A stretch of 64,000 nucleotides of DNA, from positions 4,967,001-5,031,000 of the forward strand of contig NZ_JAQFII010000001.1 in NCBI RefSeq assembly GCF_029504575.1. Direction: 5' to 3'. The DNA comes from Streptomyces sp. SPB162. GTDB lineage: Bacteria > Actinomycetota > Actinomycetes > Streptomycetales > Streptomycetaceae. The translations under genes and the position numbers were made by a program. A model generated the notes under the pieces. The model saw only the letters and a program-made list of their open reading frames with translations. It did not search any database and was not told the DNA's origin. How positions within the stretch are numbered: the stretch's first letter is position 1; each line of letters opens with the position of its first letter. This document shows, piece by piece, positions 44,533 through 52,046 of this stretch.

Positions 44533-45091
44533 CGCCGACGATCGTGGCCGCCAGCAGCGTGCCGGTGTAGAGCCAGCCGGTGAGCAGGGCCAGACCGGTG
44601 AAGATGCCGAGCAGGTGTCCGACGAAGCCGCCACCGTTGTCGTCGCCGGTCAGCGCGATGGCGGTGGCGAACGCGATGGGGGCGGCGATCGGCGCCGCCA
44701 CCAGGTCGTACGGCCGCACGTACAGGGCCGACGTGACGCACACCGCGACGAACAGCAGCCCGAACAGGACACCGGGCCCGTCGAACAGCAGGGCGTCCAG
44801 CCCGCCGCCCGCCAGCGTGACGACGACGGTCAGCACCCCCGTCCCCAGCCCGGTGAGCTTGGGCTGGACCTGAGGGAGCCTGACGACCCTGGCGAGCGCC
44901 GTGATCGCGGGTGCGAGCGCGCCCAGCGGACCGCGCTGCGCCGAGCGGTAGCTCACCGAGCCTCCTACCGTGCCGGTGGGGCGGGCGGGCCTGGGCAGCC
45001 GGGGCCCGCCGCCGGTGGCGTCCTCGACGCTGTCCCCGGAGTCGTTCTCGGTGCCGTTCCTGGTTCCTGTGCGCGCGCTGTGTTGCTCCAC
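44453..45091 (-). CDS. DUF6542-type membrane protein
   Basis: 212 residues. After a charged N terminus (about 1-60), four hydrophobic segments (LTGLGTGVLTVVVTLAGGGL, LFGLLFVAVCVTSALYV, IAAPIAFATAIALTG, LLGIFTGLALLTGWLYTG). The layout fits DUF6542, found in Streptomyces next to ppgK/ychF; role unknown. The C-terminal 25 residues are unusually Arg-rich (RSWRRRRSRRCSAERRGRSRR) and lie antisense to the end of ppgK over 80 bases. This overlap may be real or due to a lost stop from an indel. Confidence 0.75.
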   Translation of the reverse strand: MEQHSARTGTRNGTENDSGDSVEDATGGGPRLPRPARPTGTVGGSVSYRSAQRGPLGALAPAITALARVVRLPQVQPKLTGLGTGVLTVVVTLAGGGLDALLFDGPGVLFGLLFVAVCVTSALYVRPYDLVAAPIAAPIAFATAIALTGDDNGGGFVGHLLGIFTGLALLTGWLYTGTLLAATIVGVRALQRSWRRRRSRRCSAERRGRSRR

Positions 45092-45266
45092 CCACTCAAA
45101 GTAGGCGGACGACCCGGGTCATACCCTGCCAGGACACGCCTTTGCCCCCTCCTTGGCCTTCTGCTCGACGGCGACGGGTCGGGCCCGCGCGAGCCCCGTA
45201 GACTGGTGGATCGGTCTGCCTGGACCGCTCCACCCCCTCGCTCCTCTCGTTACGGGAAGTCGCCAC

Positions 45267-46355
45267 GTGTCGCTCACGATCGGAATCGTCGGTCTGCCGA
45301 ATGTCGGCAAGTCGACCCTTTTCAACGCCCTGACCAAGAACGACGTGCTGGCGGCCAACTACCCGTTCGCCACCATCGAGCCGAACGTGGGTGTCGTCGG
45401 CGTCCCCGACCCGCGTCTCGCCCAGCTCGCCAAGATCTTCGGCTCGCAGAAGCTGCTCCCCGCCACGGTCGACTTCGTCGACATCGCGGGCATCGTGCGC
45501 GGCGCGAGCGAGGGTGAGGGCCTGGGCAACAAGTTCCTGGCGAACATCCGCGAGTCGGATGCGATCTGCCAGGTCATCCGGGCCTTCAAGGACGAGAACG
45601 TCGTCCACGTGGACGGCAAGGTCTCGCCCAAGGACGACATCGAGACCATCAACACCGAGCTGATCCTCGCGGACATGCAGTCCGTCGAGAAGGCCGTCCC
45701 GCGCCTCACCAAGGAGGCCCGCCTCCAGAAGGAGAAGGCCGCCGTCCTGGCCGCGGTCCTGGACGCCCAGAAGATCCTCGAAGAGGGCCGCACCCTGTAC
45801 GCCGCCGGCATCCACGCCGGCACCGAGCAGGGCCGCCTCCTGCACGAGTTGCACCTGCTCACCGTCAAGCCCTTCCTCTACGTCTTCAACGTGGACGAGG
45901 ACGAGCTGACCGACGAGGACTTCAAGAACGAGCAGCGCGCCCTCGTCGCCCCCGCCGAGGCGATCTTCCTCAACGCCAAGATCGAGGCCGAGCTGATCGA
46001 GCTCGACGACGAGGAGGCCCTGGAACTCCTGCAGTCCATGGGCCAGGAAGAGCCCGGCATGGCCGTCCTCGGCCGCGTCGGCTTCGCCACCCTCGGCCTG
46101 CAGACCTACCTCACGGCAGGCCCCAAGGAAACCCGCGCCTGGACCATCAAGAAGGGCGCCACGGCCCCCGAGGCGGCCGGCGTGATCCACACCGACTTCC
46201 AGCGCGGCTTCATCAAGGCCGAGATCGTCTCCTACGACGACCTCGTCGCCTGCGGCTCCATCCCCGAAGCCCGCGCGAAGGGCAAGGCCCGCATGGAGGG
46301 CAAGGACTACGTGATGCAGGACGGCGACGTGGTCGAGTTCCGCTTCAATGTGTAG
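45267..46355 (+). CDS. ychF: YchF/OLA1 redox-regulated ribosome-binding ATPase
   Basis: 362 residues from GTG 45267, the standard length; a longer frame from 45153 has no family similarity. OBG-like GTPase fold with altered specificity for ATP. G1 GIVGLPNVGKSTLF, Switch I region NYPFATIEPNVGVV, G3 DIAGIVRGAS, the coiled-coil insert VEKAVPRLTKEARLQKEKAA, and a C-terminal TGS domain with FQRGFIKAEIVSYDDLV and the end GDVVEFRFNV. It acts on ribosomes in the cytoplasm. A typical terminator with seven Ts follows. Confidence 0.96.
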   Translation: MSLTIGIVGLPNVGKSTLFNALTKNDVLAANYPFATIEPNVGVVGVPDPRLAQLAKIFGSQKLLPATVDFVDIAGIVRGASEGEGLGNKFLANIRESDAICQVIRAFKDENVVHVDGKVSPKDDIETINTELILADMQSVEKAVPRLTKEARLQKEKAAVLAAVLDAQKILEEGRTLYAAGIHAGTEQGRLLHELHLLTVKPFLYVFNVDEDELTDEDFKNEQRALVAPAEAIFLNAKIEAELIELDDEEALELLQSMGQEEPGMAVLGRVGFATLGLQTYLTAGPKETRAWTIKKGATAPEAAGVIHTDFQRGFIKAEIVSYDDLVACGSIPEARAKGKARMEGKDYVMQDGDVVEFRFNV

Positions 46356-46404
46356 CGGCTGATTCATCACCACGTCGCTGATCTGGCAAACATGCAGGTC
46401 GGAG

Positions 46405-46442
46405 AGGGTCCGACTCTTCGGGGTCGGGCCCTTGGTTTTTTC
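46405..46442 (+). terminator. Rho-independent terminator after ychF
   Basis: AGGGTCCGAC (46405-46414) pairs with GTCGGGCCCT (46423-46432) with one T-G pair, loop TCTTCGGG. A run of Ts follows (about 46436-46442). Confidence 0.9.
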
Positions 46443-46618
46443 CCGTGCTGGGATCGTGCTGGGATGGGATGAGGAGCCCGTGCGGTGTTTCGGGCAGCGA
46501 TCTCCCGATGCGACAGGCGGGCGGGTGGGGCTCCATCCGCACGACTTCTTCACGACTCCGGGGCCCGTGCGGATTCGATCCGTGGCGCTTTTCCTACTCG
46601 TTTGACTCAATCGGAGGC

Positions 46619-46903
46619 ATGTCTGAGACGACGTACAGCATCGGGGCAGGCCCGGCGACGCGGGTGAGTCTGTCGCTGCCGGAGGGCACTGCGGAGGCGA
46701 TTCGGGCGCGGGTGGGGAAACGGGAGTTCTCCGCGTTCATCGCTGATGCGGTCGAGCGTGAGCTGCGCGGGCGGGTCTTGGACGAGTACCTGGCGGACTA
46801 CGAGAGCCGCAAGGGACCGGTCTCCGAGCCGGCTCGTCAGCGGGCGCGGCAGGTCTTCGACGAGGTGTTTGCCGAGGAGGCCGAGTGGCCCGCCGCAGGC
46901 TGA
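46619..46903 (+). CDS. Antitoxin-like RHH protein of a VapBC-type pair
   Basis: 94 residues from ATG 46619 with GGAGG directly upstream. The N-terminal half (ATRVSLSLPEGTAEAIRARV, then REFSAFIADAVERELRG) has the ribbon-helix-helix pattern of CopG/VapB antitoxins. The acidic C-terminal half (YLADYESRKGP, FDEVFAEEAEWPAAG) is the usual toxin-neutralising tail. It overlaps the PIN gene by 19 bases, so the pair is translationally coupled in the antitoxin-first order of type II systems. Confidence 0.85.
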   Translation: MSETTYSIGAGPATRVSLSLPEGTAEAIRARVGKREFSAFIADAVERELRGRVLDEYLADYESRKGPVSEPARQRARQVFDEVFAEEAEWPAAG

Positions 46904-47298
46904 GTCACGAAGGGACGCTGGTCCTCGACAGTGAGGGACTCTCGAAGCTGTTCGCTGACGACGAGCAGGTGGTGGCTCTGATCGCTGAGGCGCGCTCGCG
47001 CGGCATGGAGGTCGTGATCAGTGCGCTCACCATCATCGAAGCCGTCCACGCCCGTACGAACAAGTCCCGCTTGAACTGGGTGCTCTCCGGGCTCCGGGTC
47101 GTCCCGGTCGGCGACGAGAAGGCGAGGGCGGCCTCGAAGCTGTTGATGCATGCCGGGTTGCACGGACACAAGTACGCGATCGATGCGGCCGTCGCCGAGG
47201 CCGCGCTGCGACAGCACCGCCCCGTGGTCATGCTGACCTCCGATATCGATGACATGGCCAAGCTGTGCGGCGAGCGGGTCCGACTCGTGGCGGTGTGA
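46885..47298 (+). CDS. PIN-domain toxin-like RNase (VapC type)
   Basis: 137 residues from GTG 46885. PIN nuclease acidic residues: Asp in TLVLDSEGLSKLF, Glu in ALTIIEAVHAR, Asp in HKYAIDAAVAEAAL, and the terminal acidic pair in VMLTSDIDDMAKL. The SALTIxE motif is typical of VapC toxins that cleave tRNA or rRNA. The start lies inside the antitoxin-like gene. Whether it is a growth-arresting toxin or has another role in this genome is not shown by the sequence. Confidence 0.85.
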   Translation: MARRRLSHEGTLVLDSEGLSKLFADDEQVVALIAEARSRGMEVVISALTIIEAVHARTNKSRLNWVLSGLRVVPVGDEKARAASKLLMHAGLHGHKYAIDAAVAEAALRQHRPVVMLTSDIDDMAKLCGERVRLVAV

Positions 47299-47573
47299 GT
47301 TCCCCTGGTCCGCTTTCTGCCTTTCGACGGTTAGTCAGTGAGTGGCGGTGGAGCTACCGGTATTCGGCGGATCACCGGTTGCCCCGCTGCCTGCGCTGGA
47401 GCAGGTGCCGCTGGGCGGAGGCGGTGCGATCGGCACCGGCAGCGCCCTGGTCTTGGACCTGCTGTAGGTCTCCGGCGAGTTGACGGTGGTGGACAGGGAG
47501 GTCTTCGAGAAACCGAACGTCACCTCGTACAGGGTCCGCGGGACACCCGTAGGCGAAGACGATGGGCGCCGCC

Positions 47574-48788
47574 TCAGGACGCCGGGGGCTCGGGGGGCGG
47601 TGCCGAGGTGGTCGGGGGCGTGGTGGTCGGGGTCGGGGGTGTTGTCGTGGGTGGGGTGGTCGTCGTCGGCTTCGAGGTGGACGGGGTCGGGGACGTGGAG
47701 TGGGTGGTCGAGGGCTGCGACGACGGGGTGGGGGAGTGCGTGGTGGGGACGCTGGTGGGGCGCTTCGTCAGGGAGTCCGTGGCGCCGGTGTCGCCCCTCG
47801 GGCGGTTGAACCACTCCTCCTTCTGCGCGTCGTAGAGGACGAAGACGTCCACCGTGTCCGACGCGTCCTCCACGCTCACCACCTGCGACGCGTTGTAGGA
47901 CGGCCAGGCCTGGCCGGTCGTCTTCGCGTTCTGCGGGGCCGACGTCGGGGGCTGGAGCGGGTTGCCGCAGGCGCAGCGCACGCGCGGCTCGCCGTGGTCG
48001 CCGACCAGGACGGCGGTGCCGGCCTGCAGCACCGACGGGAAGGCGGTGGCCTTGCCGGCCTTGAAACCGTGATTGGTGACGCTGGTGTCCGTGCGGAGCT
48101 GTACGGGCGTCAGGGAGCGTAGGTAGGCGGGGATTTCGGCGGGCTCGATGTCTTCCACGTCGGCGAAGGCCCGGGCCTTCGCCGAGTCGCTCGTCAGGAA
48201 GTCGATCTGCCGTTCGACGTCGCAGCTCGATGTGTTGAACGTGCCGCCGTACAGGCCGGCCGCCGAGCCCTGCGCGGTGCTGCCGTCCGCGCCGCCGGAG
48301 AGCAGGCTGGGCTGCGGGCTCGCGGAGGCCGGCTCGGAGGAGTCCTTCGCCGTGGAGCGGGTGAACGGGTCGGGGCCCGCGGCGGCTGCCGGCTGCAGCA
48401 GCACCTCGCTGCCCGTGCTGGTGGAACCGCCGCTCGTGACGTCGGACTTCTTGTCCGGACGGGTGAGGAGGACGACCAGGGCCACGATCGCGACCAGGGC
48501 GATTCCGATCAGGGCGACCCGGGGCGCGGAGCGCCACCAGGGCCGGTGGTCCCCGGGGCCGCCGGAATGCGCCCCGTTCCCGTCGCCCCCGTGACCGTCA
48601 CCGCCGCCTCCGCCGCCCCAGCCTCCGCCGCCCGTGTCCTCGGGGCCGTCCGGTGTGCCGCCCTGGCCCGATTGGGTGGGGGGCTCCTGCTGGGGCATGG
48701 CCTGCGTCGGGTCCGACGGGCGCGGGGTGACGAGGGGGCCCGACGGCGGGCCGGTCGGGGGGCTGTCGGGGGGCGGGGCAGATGTCAC
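47574..48788 (-). CDS. DUF6777 membrane-anchored protein
   Basis: 404 residues from GTG 48788 (GAGGG upstream; open to 48824). Long Pro/Gly/Gln-rich cytoplasmic N terminus, one membrane helix (PRVALIGIALVAIVALVVLL), then an extracytoplasmic domain beginning LLQPAAAAGPDPFTRSTAKD with FNTSSCDVERQIDFLTSD and RCACGNPLQPP, as in the Streptomyces DUF6777 family. It ends in a Thr/Pro/Ser-rich tail. A G/C homopolymer at about 47580-47600 may hide a frame change, because another 75-codon frame continues to 47335 without a start. Divergent from the streptophobe gene. Confidence 0.8.
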   Translation of the reverse strand: MTSAPPPDSPPTGPPSGPLVTPRPSDPTQAMPQQEPPTQSGQGGTPDGPEDTGGGGWGGGGGGDGHGGDGNGAHSGGPGDHRPWWRSAPRVALIGIALVAIVALVVLLTRPDKKSDVTSGGSTSTGSEVLLQPAAAAGPDPFTRSTAKDSSEPASASPQPSLLSGGADGSTAQGSAAGLYGGTFNTSSCDVERQIDFLTSDSAKARAFADVEDIEPAEIPAYLRSLTPVQLRTDTSVTNHGFKAGKATAFPSVLQAGTAVLVGDHGEPRVRCACGNPLQPPTSAPQNAKTTGQAWPSYNASQVVSVEDASDTVDVFVLYDAQKEEWFNRPRGDTGATDSLTKRPTSVPTTHSPTPSSQPSTTHSTSPTPSTSKPTTTTPPTTTPPTPTTTPPTTSAPPPEPPAS

Positions 48789-48926
48789 GAGTCCCTCTTC
48801 CAGCGCGCGGATCGTCCGCCGCAATGAGAAATTTGCCCAGTAATCATCGCTTTCGGGTCCATTGTGTGTTCCGGTGCACTGTCACCCGCAAGTTCTGCAG
48901 AGCCTCCGTTCCCGGCAGGAGCCAGC

Positions 48927-50246
48927 GTGAGTCAGCCGCGAAGCCCCGTTCCCAGCACCCTCCGGGCCTGGGGAGAGGCACTCGTCACCGCTGCGGCGGG
49001 TACCGCCGTCATGCTCGTCGTGGCCGCGCTCGGCCTGTGGGCCGCGGGTGCGGGCGACCTCCCCGGCGGTGTGTTCCCCCGGGTGGTCGCGGCCGTGGTC
49101 GTCATGGCGGTCGGCGGCTCGGTCGAACTCTCCGGTGACGCCGGGTTTCTCGCCCAGACGGACGCCGCCATCGATGTCATTCCGCTGTCCGTGACGCTGG
49201 CCGGCTCGTTGGTGACCGCCGCCGTCTTCCTGCGGCCGCTGCGGGTGCGGGCGGTGACCGACGTCAGGGAGCTGCTCGGCCGTGTCGCCCGTACCGCCGT
49301 CCTCTGGCTCCTGCTGCTCCTGCTGCTCGCCGCCGTGGCCCGCCACACCTTCACCCTCCCCGTGGGCAACGGCATCGAGCAGGACCTCGGCGAAGCGCTC
49401 GGCGTGACGCCCCGGGTCGGGTTCCGCGCGGACCTCCCCCCGACCCTCGGCTTCGGCCTCCTCTGGGTGCTGGCCGTGCTCGCGCTCGCCTTCCTCGTCT
49501 CCCGCAAGGCACCGCTGCCCTCCCGGCTGCTGCACTTCCAGAACTCCGTCCGGCCGCCCGCCTTCGCGATGCTGCTGGTGCTCCTCGGCTACGTCGCGAT
49601 CGGGCTGGTCGCCGGGCTGGTGACCCTGCTGACACAGGGCCATCCGGCGGAGACCCTCGCCGTCCTGCTCCTCGGACTGCCGAACCTGGCCTGGATCGCG
49701 CTGGGGCTGGGCATGGGCGGAACGTGGGAGGGGCACGTGGACCAGGCCATCGGGCTGCCCATGCCGCACGTGCTCGACCAGGTGCTCCGCAGCAAGGGCG
49801 TGGACCGGACCCTCGACATGAGTTCGATCGCGCGGTACGACGGCCGGGCCTGGCTCCTGGTGGCCGTCGCCGCCGTGGCGCTGCTCTCCGCCGCGTTCGT
49901 CGCGGCGGTACGTTCCCCGGTCCGGACGCCGGCCTGGCGGCACGCCGTGGAGATGGCCGTGGCCACGGCCGTCACCCTGCTCGTCGTCGGACTGACCACC
50001 CCGATCTCCGCACGCTACGGGCTCTCGCTGATCGGCATCGGCGACCTCGGCGGCGGCCTGGGGGGTCAGGTGTCCCTGCGACCGCACCTACTGCTGCTGG
50101 TGGTGCCGGCGGCGCTCTGGGGGCTGGTCACCGGCTTCCTCGGCAGTTTGCTCGCCCGGCACGTGCGCCATCTGCCGGGCGACGTGCGGGACGCGGGGGA
50201 CGACGTACGGGATGCCGAGGCGCGACCTCCGGACGGCGGGCGCTGA
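48927..50246 (+). CDS. Streptophobe family membrane protein
   Basis: 439 residues from GTG 48927 (AGGAG 6 bases upstream). About ten hydrophobic segments (VTAAAGTAVMLVVAALGLWA, TAVLWLLLLLLLAAVA, PAFAMLLVLLGYVAIGLVAG, LVAVAAVALLSAAFVAAV and more). Characteristic conserved block: LPNLAWIALGLGMGGTWEGH, SSIARYDGRAWLL. 'Streptophobe' is a hydrophobic family almost limited to Streptomycetaceae, function unknown. It lies between a DUF6777 gene (divergent) and a Ser/Thr kinase gene (convergent), two partners it is often found with. Confidence 0.87.
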   Translation: MSQPRSPVPSTLRAWGEALVTAAAGTAVMLVVAALGLWAAGAGDLPGGVFPRVVAAVVVMAVGGSVELSGDAGFLAQTDAAIDVIPLSVTLAGSLVTAAVFLRPLRVRAVTDVRELLGRVARTAVLWLLLLLLLAAVARHTFTLPVGNGIEQDLGEALGVTPRVGFRADLPPTLGFGLLWVLAVLALAFLVSRKAPLPSRLLHFQNSVRPPAFAMLLVLLGYVAIGLVAGLVTLLTQGHPAETLAVLLLGLPNLAWIALGLGMGGTWEGHVDQAIGLPMPHVLDQVLRSKGVDRTLDMSSIARYDGRAWLLVAVAAVALLSAAFVAAVRSPVRTPAWRHAVEMAVATAVTLLVVGLTTPISARYGLSLIGIGDLGGGLGGQVSLRPHLLLLVVPAALWGLVTGFLGSLLARHVRHLPGDVRDAGDDVRDAEARPPDGGR

Positions 50247-50257
50247 ACGTCGGCCCA

Positions 50258-50312
50258 GCCGCGCCGAAACGCCACCCGCGCCGAAACGGCTGCCGGGCCG
50301 AAACGGCTGCGG
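50258..50312. repeat. Short direct repeats between the streptophobe and kinase genes
   Basis: Three imperfect copies of GCGCCGAAACG(GCTGC) at about 50261, 50278 and 50295, in the gap between two convergent genes. Confidence 0.7.
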
Positions 50313-50322
50313 TGTCGGAGCG

Positions 50323-51366
50323 TCAGCCCAGCCGCGCCGGGAACACCGGCGCTGCCCAGCCCGGTGGTGGCGGGGGAGCCGCGGTCCGCCGCCGGGGCCC
50401 GTCCGCACCGGTGCCCGGACCCGCGCTCACCCGGGTGGCGGCATGCTCCGCCGGCGCGCTCCCCGCCGTTCCCGGCCGCCCGCTCCGGCCGGCCGTCCGC
50501 AGCGCCGTGACGAACCCCCGGCAGGTCTCGTACCGGTTGTCGGGAGCCTTCGCCAGCGCCTTGCCCAGCACCGCGTCGACCGCCTGCGGCAGACCGCGGC
50601 GCACCTCGGACAGGGCGGGCGGCGAATCGTACTGGTGCGCCCAGAGCAGCGCCATGTCGTCGTCACGCCGGAACGGCGGCGCCCCGGTCAGCATCTCGAA
50701 GACGACACAGGCCAGGCTGTAGACGTCGCATCGGCCGTCCACCGGCCGGCCGGAGATCTGCTCGGGCGCCACGTAGTCCAGCGTTCCGACGAACTGCCCG
50801 ACGCTGGTGAAGCCGGTCAGCGACAGGGACTTCTTCGTCAGGCCGAAGTCGGTCAGATAGGCGTGCTCGGGACGGTCGCTGTCGGTCCCCTCGGCCAACA
50901 GGATGTTGCCGGGCTTGACGTCCCGGTGCACGAGGTCGTGCGCGTGCGCGGCGTCCAGGGCCGAGGCCACTTGCAGGGCCACGCGGCAGGTGGCCTCGAG
51001 GGTCAGCGTTCCCTCGCGGTCCAGCAGCGCCCGCAGGTCGCTGCCCTCGACGTACCGCATGGCGATGTAGAGCACGCCGTCCCGCTCGCCCGCCTCGAAG
51101 ATCGGCACGATGTGCGGATGGTCGATGGCCGCCGCCACCCGCGACTCGTGGGCGAAGCGCTTGCGGAAGTTGTCGTTGCGGGCGAGTTCGGGCGCCAGCA
51201 CCTTGACCGCCACGGTTCTGCCGAGCCGCAGGTCCCGCGCCCGGTAGACGACCGCCATGCCGCCCCGGCCGATCTCGTCCTCCAGCTGGTACTCCGCGAT
51301 CCGGTGTCCGCGCAGCCCGGAGTCGGGCGAGGGTTCCCGGCCGCGGGACGCTTCCCGACTGCTCAC
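50323..51366 (-). CDS. Cytosolic eukaryotic-type Ser/Thr protein kinase
   Basis: 347 residues from GTG 51366, overlapping the upstream stop by GTGA. Complete kinase domain: Gly loop IGRGGMAVVYRA, Lys in VAVKVLAPE, Glu in helix C (FAHESRVAAA), HRDVKPGNILL with catalytic Asp, DFGLTKK, activation loop with FVGTLDYVAPEQ and the YSLACVVFEMLTG block. The C-terminal 60 residues are Pro/Arg-rich, with no membrane helix and no PASTA repeats, so it is soluble. Cotranscribed with the small protein and FHA-ABC transporter, it could phosphorylate their FHA-recognised targets. Confidence 0.94.
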   Translation of the reverse strand: MSSREASRGREPSPDSGLRGHRIAEYQLEDEIGRGGMAVVYRARDLRLGRTVAVKVLAPELARNDNFRKRFAHESRVAAAIDHPHIVPIFEAGERDGVLYIAMRYVEGSDLRALLDREGTLTLEATCRVALQVASALDAAHAHDLVHRDVKPGNILLAEGTDSDRPEHAYLTDFGLTKKSLSLTGFTSVGQFVGTLDYVAPEQISGRPVDGRCDVYSLACVVFEMLTGAPPFRRDDDMALLWAHQYDSPPALSEVRRGLPQAVDAVLGKALAKAPDNRYETCRGFVTALRTAGRSGRPGTAGSAPAEHAATRVSAGPGTGADGPRRRTAAPPPPPGWAAPVFPARLG

Positions 51367-51992
51367 CGGGGCTCACCGAACCGTGTCGGCGGGTGGTCGA
51401 GGTCGCGCGGTGGGACGACACGGGTCGCACCGGCGCCCGGGGTTCCCTCGGCGGACCGGGTCTTGTCGACACCGGCCGCCGCCCCCTCGGCGTCATCCCC
51501 GACCGACGGCCGCTGCGAGGCCGCGAACGTTTGCAGCGACACCCCGTCGCAGTAACACCACCGCTCGTGCCGCGCGTCGTAGAGCCAGACCGCCTCGCCG
51601 TCCACGACCACGCCGACCCGCATGCCCCGCGTGCGCTCCCGGAACTCCTCGCCGTCCAGTTGCCCGGCGGCCAGTTCGTCGACCAGCCGCCGGTAGCGGC
51701 CCACCTCGGCCTCGACGGTGGCCAGCAGCTGCCGGGGGTCGGCGGTCCGCGCGGACGGCTGCCCGGCGGCGGGCGGGCCGTGCGGGACCGACAGCAGCAG
51801 TCGGCCGTCCACCCACGCCGACCACCCGTTGGAGCACAGCGCCAGCGCCCAGTCCCCGCGGCGGTCGACGACCTGGACGGGCAGCAGCGGGTCCAGCGGC
51901 CCACTCGGCTGCGTCGCGTCCGGTGCCGACCAGGTCATCAGGCCTTCCGGCGGGACGACGTGGGTGGGGAGGAAGTCGGGAGCGACGGTCAC
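51363..51992 (-). CDS. Hypothetical protein between kinase and FHA-ABC genes
   Basis: 209 residues. The first half resembles an SH3-like surface: LLPVQVVDRRGDWALALCSN then GWSAWVDGRLLLSV. The middle has a helical ATVEAEVGRYRRLVDELAAGQLDGEEF segment, followed by MRVGVVVDGEAVWLYDARHERWCYCDG, which is rich in Trp/Tyr/Cys. The C-terminal 45 residues look disordered. I do not recognise a family. The gene is coupled to the kinase (GTGA overlap) and lies 54 bases after the FHA-ABC gene, so it likely belongs to the same pathway. Confidence 0.75.
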   Translation of the reverse strand: MTVAPDFLPTHVVPPEGLMTWSAPDATQPSGPLDPLLPVQVVDRRGDWALALCSNGWSAWVDGRLLLSVPHGPPAAGQPSARTADPRQLLATVEAEVGRYRRLVDELAAGQLDGEEFRERTRGMRVGVVVDGEAVWLYDARHERWCYCDGVSLQTFAASQRPSVGDDAEGAAAGVDKTRSAEGTPGAGATRVVPPRDLDHPPTRFGEPR

Positions 51993-52046
51993 GGGCAGCT
52001 CCTCCGAGCCGAAGTGCGGATGAGGTGGGCGCGAGGTGGGCGGGCG

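Noticed and set aside
42639..45095. Minus-strand open frame of more than 800 codons upstream of the APC permease
   Set aside because: It is antisense to ispH, ppgK and other real genes and is a product of GC bias. Only the part from ATG 42638 is a protein.
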